Origin: Actinomycetota bacterium | Lineage (GTDB): Bacteria; Actinomycetota; Aquicultoria; Aquicultorales; Aquicultoraceae | Reading direction: 5' to 3' | NCBI GenBank assembly: GCA_030017355.1 | Contig: JASEIR010000133.1 | Span: 1-6,495 of the forward strand | Length of the DNA stretch: 6,495 nt | Part shown: positions 1 through 6,198 of the stretch, piece after piece | Numbering within the stretch: the stretch's first letter is position 1 | How the letters are laid out: each line of letters starts with the position of its first letter | Notes under the pieces: generated by a model | Told to the model about the DNA's origin: nothing | The model's database searches: none | What the model saw: only the letters and a program-made list of their open reading frames with translations | Made by a program: the position numbers and the translations under genes

Positions 1-49
1 CCGCAGCTTCAGGAATAGTATCTTCAAGATACTTTTCCTGAAGCTGCGG
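1..49. repeat. Near-perfect 49-bp palindrome at window edge
   Basis: Position n pairs with 50-n across the whole stretch: 23 of 24 base pairs match around a single centre base at 25, and the only mismatch is T16/T34. The right arm (26-49) reads as coding sequence of the esterase gene that follows, and the left arm is its reverse complement. The mismatched T16 is also the first base of the in-frame TAG at 16-18. A reverse-complement copy of coding sequence exactly at the edge suggests a fold-back assembly or amplification artefact, or a real inverted duplication. It has no run of T after it and does not look like a terminator. Confidence 0.85.
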
Positions 50-870
50 ATGTTGCTAGACAGGTCTACCGATGTTTTAAGCCCCAGCAACAGGATATTG
101 ACAAGCATAAATGGATAACAGCACGACTATCCGAGCCATGTAAGAAAGAGATAGCCAAGTTTCTCTCTACTCTCAATCACCTACCCCCAGCAGGCAAAGA
201 GATCTCGATGGACGACAAATTCAATGCTGAGCAAAGCGCACTAATTGCTGTAAGCGCTGAGCATTATTATAGAATAATGCTAAGAGGTGACCCAGATGCT
301 TGGAACTTGCGTGAAGAGCACATGGCAAACACGTTCTTTCGTTTGCGGGAGTTTCACAGTAGGGGGTTTGAGGCTAAAGGTATAATCTGGGCTCATAACA
401 TACATGTTGGGGATGCAAGGGCTTCCGAGATGGCTAAACGCAATGAGTTTAGTATTGGTCAGCTTGCCAGAGATAGATTTGGTGATCTAGAAACCTACTT
501 AATAGGGTTTGGAACATATCAAGGGGACGTAATTGCTGCGGATGATTGGGAAGCACCTAGCAAAAAAATGCCTCTTCCGCCAGCAGTATACGAGAGTTGG
601 GAGCATGTCTTTCATGGTCTAAGCCAGAAGGATCGGATGCTAATCTTTCCTTCAAATCGCGAAAAGGTATCATCTTTGCTTACAATTAATGGTCACCGGG
701 CAATTGGTGCTGTTTATGACCCGGATGCCGAGTTTAGTAACTATGTGCAAGTTGCTCTGGCAAATCTTTATGATTCATTTCTTTTCATAGACAAGACCTC
801 TGCTCTTAGTCCGTTTAATATAAAACCTAAAAGTAAAGAGCCTCCACAAACTTTCCCCTTTGCGGCATAA
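19..870 (+). CDS. Erythromycin esterase family protein, C-terminal part (5' truncated)
   Basis: The frame is open from the codon after the TAG at 16-18 to TAA at 868-870, and family similarity already begins at about codon 1 (YLQDTFPEAADVAR...CFKP, like the YL-x-PEAA-x-AR-x-CF-P block of the family). The ATG at 208 therefore lies inside the domain and is not the natural start. Recognisable blocks in order: NLREEHMANTF, the WAHNIHVGDA block with conserved His (nt 394-396), SIGQLARDRFGD, IGFGTYQGDV.AADDW, and the C-terminal AVYDPDAE...YDSFLFIDKTSAL. Family members are about 400-450 residues. Some (EreA, EreB) hydrolyse the macrolide lactone, but most homologues have unknown substrates, so resistance should not be assumed. 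The N-terminal part, which carries the catalytic Glu and His residues of Ere enzymes, is missing here. It is either a gene cut by the window edge or a broken remnant. The family call is firm; function and intactness are uncertain. Confidence 0.8.
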   Translation, partial: YLQDTFPEAADVARQVYRCFKPQQQDIDKHKWITARLSEPCKKEIAKFLSTLNHLPPAGKEISMDDKFNAEQSALIAVSAEHYYRIMLRGDPDAWNLREEHMANTFFRLREFHSRGFEAKGIIWAHNIHVGDARASEMAKRNEFSIGQLARDRFGDLETYLIGFGTYQGDVIAADDWEAPSKKMPLPPAVYESWEHVFHGLSQKDRMLIFPSNREKVSSLLTINGHRAIGAVYDPDAEFSNYVQVALANLYDSFLFIDKTSALSPFNIKPKSKEPPQTFPFAA

Positions 871-881
871 ACTCTCTAAGC

Positions 882-911
882 TTTTGCCAACTTTAAAATT
901 TTGCCAACTTT
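882..911 (+). repeat. Two 13-bp direct repeats downstream of the esterase gene
   Basis: TTTTGCCAACTTT occurs at 882-894 and again at 899-911, 17 bp apart start to start. Just downstream are a small hairpin (CGCCT 914-918 with AGGCG 926-930) and a 12-bp palindrome AAACCTAGGTTT (933-944). None is followed by a clear T-tract, so I do not call a terminator. They may be remnants of slippage or a protein-binding site. Confidence 0.5.
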
Positions 912-1037
912 TCCGCCTGCATTATAGGCGCAAAACCTAGGTTTATCCCATGTTTTAAAAAATATATGAAAATACTAGGAATTTTTGCTCAAATGTTTGA
1001 CATAGCATAAGAGAGGATGGTAATTGTGTAAAGCATG

Positions 1038-1056
1038 TGTTATAAGTACTACTTAT
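1038..1056 (+). promoter_or_regulatory. Extended -10 promoter overlapped by an inverted repeat
   Basis: TG at 1038-1039, one base, then TATAAG at 1041-1046 forms an extended -10 element. No good -35 lies 16-18 bp upstream, as is common for extended -10 promoters. A perfect inverted repeat, ATAAGTA-C-TACTTAT (1042-1056), overlaps the -10 and the expected start site, where a repressor would block transcription. Transcription from here would give a leader of roughly 85 nt before the start at 1138. The regulator is unknown. Confidence 0.4.
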
Positions 1057-1137
1057 CATAGTAATCAACCTACTATATGGAATAATAATAATCAGATTGA
1101 AACTCCAAAACTTTTCCGTCTAGATTAGGAGGTTCCT

Positions 1138-1868
1138 TTGGAAGAGAAAATTGCAAAAAGTCGAAAGTCGTCAAAATTTTTAGAGCCGGCGTATTTTTTG
1201 CTATTGCTGTCGCTATTGCTCTATCCATGGGCTATTATCGTAGCATGCTAGCTCTCGCAGAATCAGTAAGCATCCCATTAAATTTCCCTTCTGGATGGGC
1301 TCAAAGTTCAGCTGGGGATATGCCAGGTCACGGAAGTGCAATGGGCCACGGAAGTGCAACAGGCCAGGGCAGTACCATGAGCCAGGGCAATGCAATGAGC
1401 CGCGGTGGTGCAATGGGCCGGGGCAATGCAATGAGCCGCGGTGGTGCAGCGGGTCGTGGAGGTCCTGTTACTATTAACATTGCAAAAACCGGCATTTTAA
1501 AGAGGCTGATACAGCCTAATGTCATCCACATGATGTCTCACCAAATAGTAAATAAAGATAAGCGTCCTCACAAAATCAAATTGGAGTTGGTTGGAAATAA
1601 CAACAACTATACAGTTCGTTGGGAAAGCACGAAGAAAGATTGGAACGAAGCAAGCAAAACATTTGAGCGTATGGTCATGCCAGGGGGATCAGTAAACATG
1701 GCCTGGGATTTCATCATTCCACGTAAGATGCTTGAGCAAAATGTTATTTTTGATGGAGGGATCGCTGTTATAGATGCGCAAACTAATCAGCGATTAAACT
1801 ACTTACCGGTCAAGATTATCAATACTGATGCAAGTTCTTCTGGAAAGGATGAGTGCTGTGCTCCATAA
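1138..1868 (+). CDS. Anchored/secreted protein with Gly-Met-rich hexapeptide repeats (apparent frameshift)
   Basis: I do not recognise a named family. A strong AGGAGG (1127-1132) sits 5 nt before TTG at 1138. That frame starts MEEKIAKSRKSSKF but stops at 1249-1251. The frame carrying the rest of the protein has no ATG, GTG or TTG before ATG 1227, yet upstream of it encodes an excellent hydrophobic anchor (AGVFFAIAVAIALSMGYY). One missing T in the T-run at 1177-1181 would join them into a protein of about 243 residues. After the anchor and a possible Ala-x-Ala cleavage site (LALA/ES) come eight hexapeptide repeats (1326-1469), then about 130 residues with alternating hydrophobic strands that look like an Ig-like beta-sandwich, ending in DECCAP. 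The uninterrupted alternative is a 213-residue product from ATG 1227, but that start lacks a ribosome binding site and cuts the anchor. The stop overlaps the start region of the polyferredoxin gene, so the two are probably cotranscribed. A role as periplasmic partner of that protein, possibly metal binding, is inference. Confidence 0.65.
1326..1469 (+). repeat. Eight tandem 18-bp units encoding hexapeptides
   Basis: Eight consecutive units fit [G/S][H/Q/R]G[S/N/G]-x-[M/T/A/V]: GHGSAM, GHGSAT, GQGSTM, SQGNAM, SRGGAM, GRGNAM, SRGGAA, GRGGPV. A higher-order 36-bp duplication is visible: 28 nt are identical between 1385-1412 and 1421-1448. The array is glycine-rich with Met at a fixed position, and the second residue drifts from His to Gln to Arg along the array. 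It forms a flexible linker between the membrane anchor and the folded domain, and unit number could vary between strains by slippage. Confidence 0.9.
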
Positions 1869-2751
1869 AGGGATTTTATCTGATAGTGTTATCAAGCATC
1901 ACCTAAAACGGGCAGCCTGGATTATTGTTGGCGTTGTCCTGTTTTATGCACCTTTTGCTCTTATTGTTAAAATGGCTACCATTATCTTCCCAGGCTCTTC
2001 TTTAGGAACGGTAAATGGAGATGTGCATCAGGCATGTCTTAGATGCCCATTTCATGGTTAGCACAGCCACAAATGCTATTAAGAGTGCTAGGCAATCCAC
2101 TATACCTCATTGTATTAGTTGCTCTTCCAGTCACCGCATTTTTATTCGCTCCGGTTTTTTGTGGATGGCTTTGCCCGGCTAGCGGCTTCACGGAATATTT
2201 AAGCAGGCTTGTCCCTGATAGGTTTAAGTTAGATTTTAGGGGTAAAGTTGATTTTACTCCAATCCGTTATGGTTTTTTAAGCGGATTAATTGTTACACCT
2301 CTTGTCACGAGCAGCATCTGTTGCTCTTTTTGTAACTTTGGCTATATGCAAAATTTTGTGAGCGCTGGCTTTGGTGATTTTTCTGGTTTTGCGTACTGGA
2401 GCTCAACCGGGATTATCCGGGATTATAACGCTTGTCCTGTGGCTATTTTTCTTGGGAATATTTACGAAAGGTGGCAGAGGATGGTGTAATTTTCTTTGTC
2501 CAGCAGGAGCTATACAAGGTCTCTTTAGCCGCCTGGGAATGAATCTTCCTTGGGTATATAGAATAAGGCACGATAAACAAAGCTGTTCTAGTTGCGCTAC
2601 ATGCGAGAATGTTTGCCCACCTCGATCTATATAACGTTCTGGCGAGAGCTTAAGGATTAATCCTTACACCTGTAATGCTTGCCTAGATTGCGTTGTTAAC
2701 TGCCCATCTAATGCCATATCTTACAAGAAAGGCAAGTCAAATGAATCGTAA
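1849..2751 (+). pseudogene. NapH/CcoG-like membrane polyferredoxin, disrupted
   Basis: Three reading-frame pieces and a stop-separated tail together give one protein of about 300 residues, close to NapH (about 290). Piece 1 runs to TAG 2059-2061 and has a first membrane helix and QACLRCP. Piece 2, joined by restoring one T at 2058-2059 (HG-LAQPQ), has a second helix leading into CGWLCP, a third helix and ICCSFCNFG. Piece 3, joined by removing one G from GGG 2409-2411 (STG-LSG), has a fourth helix, CNFLCP and the cluster CSSCATCENVCP. An in-frame TAA at 2632-2634 then precedes the second cluster CNACLDCVVNCP, with the true end at 2749-2751. Two CxxxCP motifs plus two 4Fe-4S ferredoxin motifs on four helices are the NapH-type layout; such proteins pass electrons from the quinone pool or cytoplasm to periplasmic partners. 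Start: ATG 1849 or GTG 1858; GGAAAGG (1842-1848) is better spaced for the GTG. Three lesions argue for a pseudogene, although two lie in short homopolymers and could be sequencing errors. Confidence 0.8.
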
Positions 2752-2953
2752 GGTACTTATGTTTAGCGTATCCGCTGCTTCAGTTGTTTCCGCTGCAGCC
2801 TTGTCACGAGGCTGCAGCGGGAGCTGCCTTAGCTGCTACGCCTGCGCACCTGCACTAATCCCACTTGCCATTCCTGCTATTGCCTTTGCCAAAGTTTATT
2901 ACGGAAAAGCTGGCAAGAACGAATCAAAAGAAACTGATAGGCAAGACTTTTAA
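2741..2953 (+). CDS. Small Cys-rich membrane peptide (70 aa)
   Basis: ATG 2741 is preceded by AAAGG (2728-2732) with 8-nt spacing and overlaps the polyferredoxin end by 11 bp, the usual sign of translational coupling. An upstream in-frame ATG at 2693 lies inside the ferredoxin coding sequence and is less likely. The product has a hydrophobic N-terminal segment (residues 5-22), the motif C25-x3-C29-x2-C32-x2-C35, a second hydrophobic segment (about 38-50) and a charged tail. The four cysteines could bind an iron-sulfur cluster or a soft metal, or form disulfides. I recognise no named family. Its position suggests it works with the two genes before it. It is intact although the gene before it is broken. 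Confidence 0.7.
   Translation: MNRKVLMFSVSAASVVSAAALSRGCSGSCLSCYACAPALIPLAIPAIAFAKVYYGKAGKNESKETDRQDF
2788..2822 (+). repeat. Strong intragenic hairpin
   Basis: CCGCTGCAGCC (2790-2800) is perfectly complementary to 2810-2820. The stem extends inward by T-A and T-G pairs to a 5-nt loop (GTCAC), giving about 13 pairs. It lies within the small Cys-rich gene, its right arm encoding the start of the cysteine motif. There is no following T-run, so it is not a canonical terminator; it could affect mRNA stability or translation, or simply reflect Ala/Cys/Gly codon use. Confidence 0.7.
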
Positions 2954-3109
2954 CCTTCCACTAGTACCGGAAAGTAGCATGGATGTCTATTTTCTATTTT
3001 CGATTCTCTAGTGCTGAGTCACCTAAGTGATGCTGTACTATGGGCATAAACTATTTACGAAATGTTATGCGGATAAATTATTAGCATGGCTAAAGAAGGT
3101 GTTATCAAT

Positions 3110-4081
3110 ATGAGGCGCTTAGCTGTTGTTACAAGCGGGGGCGATGCACCTGGAATGAATGCCGCTGTACGAGCTATAACCCGAGTTGGGGCTGAAGCAG
3201 ATATCGAAGTGTATGGGGTCCGTGATGGTTACAAGGGTTTGATTGAAGGCGACATGATCCATCTGACTGAGCGTGGTGTTAGCGGTATTTTGCAGCTTGG
3301 CGGAACGATTCTAGGCACGGTTAGGAGCGAAGAATTTAAAACAGCTGAAGCACAGCATAGAGCTATAGAGAATTTAAAGAAAAACTTTATAGATGGTTTG
3401 GTTGTAATTGGGGGCGATGGCTCACAGAAAGGCGCGTTTGCACTTTTCAAGCACGGATTTCCAGTGGTGGGTGTGGCCTCGACCATAGACAATGATTTAT
3501 ACGGCTCTGATATTACAATTGGCGTTGATACGGCGTTGAATACAATAGTCGAATCAATTGACAAAATAAGGACAACAGCTGAGTCGCATGAGCGAGCTTT
3601 TCTCATTGAGGTGATGGGAAGAAAATATGGCTACCTCGCGTTAATGGCCGGGCTGGCTGGTGGCGCTGAGCTTGTTGTTACGCCTGAGTTTGAAGTTGAT
3701 CCCGCAACTGTAGCTGATGAATTGCTGTCCGCTTACGAACGTGGGAAAAGATATGCAATGGTTGTAGTAACCGATGGTGCTAAAAACAATGCAGAGACAA
3801 TTGCAAAATATTTTAAAGAACATGGAGAGAAAGTAGGTTATGAGCTAAGGGTTACAATTCTTGGCCATGTTCAGCGCGGTGGAGCCCCCTCTGCTTTTGA
3901 TCGCATTCTTGCCAGCCGTTTAGGTGCAGCAGCAGTTCAGCTCTTCAAAGATGGCGGCAGTGGGATGTTGACTGGCTGGATTAATGGCAAGGTAGCTTAT
4001 ACACCCCTTGAGGAGGTGGTTACTAACAAAAAAGCACTAGATATAAACCTCTGGCGCCTTGCAGAAATCCTATCAAGATAA
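3110..4081 (+). CDS. pfkA: 6-phosphofructokinase, ATP-dependent type
   Basis: Phosphorylates fructose 6-phosphate to fructose 1,6-bisphosphate in the cytoplasm, the committed step of glycolysis. The start at 3110 is chosen because AAGGTG (3096-3101) is well spaced and the product begins MRRLAVVTSGGDAPGMN like other PfkA proteins; ATG 3086 would add eight residues and has a poor ribosome site. At 323 residues it matches the usual 319-320, and numbering is collinear with E. coli PfkA through residue 222. Visible residues: GGDAPGMN (10-17), Y41, R72, GGDGS with D103 and G104, TIDND with catalytic D127, R162, MGR (169-171), and GHVQRGG with H253 and R256. G104 supports ATP rather than pyrophosphate as phosphoryl donor. 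Allosteric-site residues R21, R25, R154, E187, R211 and K213 are kept. Oddities: position 124 is Ser (Gly in E. coli, Lys in PPi enzymes) and 222 is Asp where E. coli has the substrate-binding Glu. It stands alone, 156 bp after the Cys-rich gene; I see only weak promoter candidates (for example TACTAT 3036-3041). Confidence 0.95.
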   Translation: MRRLAVVTSGGDAPGMNAAVRAITRVGAEADIEVYGVRDGYKGLIEGDMIHLTERGVSGILQLGGTILGTVRSEEFKTAEAQHRAIENLKKNFIDGLVVIGGDGSQKGAFALFKHGFPVVGVASTIDNDLYGSDITIGVDTALNTIVESIDKIRTTAESHERAFLIEVMGRKYGYLALMAGLAGGAELVVTPEFEVDPATVADELLSAYERGKRYAMVVVTDGAKNNAETIAKYFKEHGEKVGYELRVTILGHVQRGGAPSAFDRILASRLGAAAVQLFKDGGSGMLTGWINGKVAYTPLEEVVTNKKALDINLWRLAEILSR

Positions 4082-4208
4082 GTGGAAGCGCAAGTTGCAG
4101 AACTGAAGCAGAAATGAAGTTTTTCAACCTGCAATCACCCCCTCAGATTGCTAAGTCCTAAATGCTATTTGAAAAGGTTAAGATAAAAGGGCAATTAGCG
4201 TTAGGCAG

Positions 4209-4242
4209 ACCAATTGGTGGGAATTAATAATACCTAGAGGTA
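4209..4242. repeat. Two short palindromes upstream of treT
   Basis: In the 218-bp gap between pfkA and the glycosyltransferase gene lie ACCAATTGGT (4209-4218, perfect) and TACCT-AG-AGGTA (4231-4242), with the AT-rich TAATAA between them (4225-4230). This could be a promoter with flanking operator sites, but no good -35 is present. No clear terminator for pfkA is visible in the gap. Confidence 0.3.
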
Positions 4243-4299
4243 AATGCTGGATTAGGCTGTTTAGTTGGATGCTTTGTTTAATGGAAGGAGATTAAAGGC

Positions 4300-5559
4300 A
4301 TGCCGCAACCTGTAAATACAGGTGAAATACCACTGGAGATGTACGAGCGAATATTGCCAGAAGAAATAGCTAAGTTGAGACAGCTGGCTGGGGACCTAAA
4401 GGGAGCGCGTGTGTTACATATTAATTCAACGCCATATGGTGGAGGCGTCTCGGAACTTCTTCGCTCGCAAGTACCATTTGAAAGAGCTCTTGGAATAGAT
4501 GCTAATTGGCAGGTTATCTCGGGGGAGCCATCTTTTTTCAGAGTAACCAAAGCCTTCCATAATGCTCTTCAAGGCGGTGCGCACAGCCTTACACGTGCTG
4601 ATCAAGAAATTTACCTTGCGTACAGCAGCTTAAATGCTAAAGATTTAAAAGGCGATTATGACTTTATAATTGTGCACGATCCACAACCAGCCGCGATCCG
4701 GTCTCTACGTCCTGATATAAATGCGCATTGGATTTGGCGCTGCCATGTCGACACTTCTAACCCCAACCCTGAGGTTTGGGATTTTCTTGTCGACTATGTT
4801 AATGCGTATGATGCTGCAGTTTTTACACTTCGCGAATTTAAGCCTTATGGTATCAAGATTCGGGTGGAAACTATAACTCCAGCTATTGACCCACTTAGCC
4901 CAAAGAACATGGAGCTCCCTGATGAGATGATTTCTCACTTAGTTAACTGGACTGGAGTATCAGACGATAGCCCGCTGATTTGCCAGGTCTCGCGTTTTGA
5001 TGTGTGGAAAGACCCATTGGGTGTGATAGAGGCCTACCGTCTTGTAAAACAGGAGATACCAAATGTAAACCTAGCCTTGGTGGGGTCGATGGCGCTTGAT
5101 GATCCAGAGGGTTGGGATATGTACGAAAAGCTTCTTGAGGCTAGCCGAAAAGACGAGCAGATCCACATATACACCAATGTTGGGGACTTACAGGTCAATG
5201 CCTTTCAGCGTCTCTCAGATGTAGTCATTCAAAAATCGATTCGAGAAGGATTTGGGCTTGTTGTTTCTGAAACTCTTTGGAAAGGAACGCCGGTAGTTGC
5301 TGGAAAAGCTGGCGGGATACCAATCCAGATGGCTGGTGGCGGCGGCTTCTTGGTAGAATCTATTGAGGAGACTGCTAAAAGAGTCTTAGAGCTTCTATCA
5401 AATCCCGTAATGGCTGCCGAAGAGGGAAAACGCGGCAAGGAACATGTGCGCAAGAACTTCTTGATAACCCGTCTTATAAAAGATGAGCTGATGTTGCTTG
5501 AATCGCTGGTCTATAAGTTCTCTAGTATATCTGTGGAGGACAGTGGGAAAAGCGCATGA
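4300..5559 (+). CDS. treT: Trehalose synthase, glycosyltransferring (TreT-like, GT4)
   Basis: Predicted to make trehalose from NDP-glucose and glucose (reversible in characterised TreT enzymes), a cytoplasmic GT-B enzyme of family GT4. GGAAGGAG (4283-4290) lies 9 nt before ATG 4300, and the 419-residue length fits TreT (about 410-420). N-terminal Rossmann domain: GARVLHINSTPYGGGVSELL with the glycine loop G47-G49, HDPQPA (126-131), and WRCHVDTSNPNPEVWDF with H149, a block typical of TreT and trehalose phosphorylase-like GT4 enzymes. C-terminal nucleotide-sugar domain: QVSRFDVWKDP with R232 and K237, and the E-x7-E motif from E316 (REGFG) to E324 (SETLW), followed by GTPVVAGKAGGIP. No frameshift is seen. 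Trehalose phosphorylase of the GT4 type is the main alternative because the two share these blocks; the shorter length here favours TreT. It would link sugar-nucleotide pools to a compatible solute or storage sugar, a sensible neighbour for pfkA, although the 218-bp gap suggests separate transcription. Confidence 0.82.
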   Translation: MPQPVNTGEIPLEMYERILPEEIAKLRQLAGDLKGARVLHINSTPYGGGVSELLRSQVPFERALGIDANWQVISGEPSFFRVTKAFHNALQGGAHSLTRADQEIYLAYSSLNAKDLKGDYDFIIVHDPQPAAIRSLRPDINAHWIWRCHVDTSNPNPEVWDFLVDYVNAYDAAVFTLREFKPYGIKIRVETITPAIDPLSPKNMELPDEMISHLVNWTGVSDDSPLICQVSRFDVWKDPLGVIEAYRLVKQEIPNVNLALVGSMALDDPEGWDMYEKLLEASRKDEQIHIYTNVGDLQVNAFQRLSDVVIQKSIREGFGLVVSETLWKGTPVVAGKAGGIPIQMAGGGGFLVESIEETAKRVLELLSNPVMAAEEGKRGKEHVRKNFLITRLIKDELMLLESLVYKFSSISVEDSGKSA

Positions 5560-5571
5560 TTAAGGTGTAGT

Positions 5572-6198
5572 CTATTCCGATTTACCTGATTTATAACCTA
5601 AGAACCAGAAGATGCCACCTACAAAAAGGATAAAATAAGCCATCAGGATACCGTTTCTAAAGCTTGATGCAATAGCTCCGGTCAATGCATATAGTAAGGC
5701 ATTAGGCAATGAACCAATTGCTGCAGCAAAAGTAGCCTTACTCCATTTAATAGGTAAGGCTCCAGCGATAATAGCTGTAGTTTCGGCTAAAATTGGCATC
5801 GGGCGGGTCAGGGCAATGGCTAGAGTTCCCCATCTATCCATAATTCTATAAGCACGGTTGCGTTCATCCTCCGAAGTAGTTTTCCAGATTAGCCAGCCGC
5901 CATGCCTTCCGATGCCAAAACCTAACCAGAAGGCGCCGAGCGTCCCAATCATTGACACGATTGTTCCGACTATCACGCCAAAAAGTAATCCATTGGTTAT
6001 CATTATCAGACTGGAAGGTATAGGTAAGACTACGTCAGCTGTTAGAAGGCTAATACCAAGAGCAGCAGCTATTAACCCACCTTGGTTTAACCAAGGCGTT
6101 GGGTTTTTAATTATAGGTATATTAAGGCTCTCGAAAACCCAAAAAATCGCCAGAAAAAAAGCAATGAGAACTCCCACAATAACCCAATACAGCTTCAT
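5572..6198 (-). CDS. DedA/TVP38-family (VTT domain) membrane protein
   Basis: A 208-residue integral membrane protein of the SNARE-associated/DedA superfamily; members act as lipid scramblases or transporters, or in envelope homeostasis, and the substrate here is unknown. The start at 6198 is supported by AAGGAG (6210-6205 on this strand) 6 nt before ATG. A TTG 15 codons further upstream is open, but it would place the RBS inside the coding sequence. Features: N-terminal helix (4-22), TADVVLPIPSSL (53-64) with D55, P59 and P61, the re-entrant and helical stretch NGLLFGVIVGTIVSMIG, GFGIGRHGG (93-101), RWGTLAIALTRPMPILAE with R132, AGALPIKWSKA, and two C-terminal hydrophobic segments. The layout matches the VTT domain (Pfam SNARE_assoc). 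The stop lies 12 bp from the treT stop in convergent orientation with no evident terminator between them. Expression probably depends on the promoter at 6320-6348 and the structured leader. Confidence 0.88.
   Translation of the reverse strand: MKLYWVIVGVLIAFFLAIFWVFESLNIPIIKNPTPWLNQGGLIAAALGISLLTADVVLPIPSSLIMITNGLLFGVIVGTIVSMIGTLGAFWLGFGIGRHGGWLIWKTTSEDERNRAYRIMDRWGTLAIALTRPMPILAETTAIIAGALPIKWSKATFAAAIGSLPNALLYALTGAIASSFRNGILMAYFILFVGGIFWFLGYKSGKSE

Noticed and set aside
997..1026. TTGACA at 997-1002 as -35 for the cassette
   Set aside because: No acceptable -10 lies 16-18 bp downstream (best is TAATTG); the extended -10 at 1038-1046 is better.
1173..1182. Programmed -1 frameshifting at the A-run/T-run
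   Set aside because: The sequence does not fit the X XXY YYZ slippery heptamer in the TTG frame and the T-run is only five long; a simple indel is likelier.
1326..1469. CRISPR-like array
   Set aside because: Units are contiguous 18-bp coding repeats without unique spacers.
1213..1531. Open frames on the - strand and in the +2 frame over the hexapeptide repeats
   Set aside because: The 18-bp periodic, GC-rich repeat keeps all frames open; products are low-complexity shadows without ribosome sites.
3229..3823. - strand open frames opposite pfkA
   Set aside because: They are antisense shadows of an intact, unambiguous phosphofructokinase gene.
3110..4081. Pyrophosphate-dependent phosphofructokinase
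   Set aside because: Position 104 is Gly and 124 is not Lys, unlike typical PPi enzymes.
5560..5620. Bidirectional terminator between treT and the DedA-family gene
   Set aside because: Only a 4-bp AGGT/ACCT pairing without a T-run is present.
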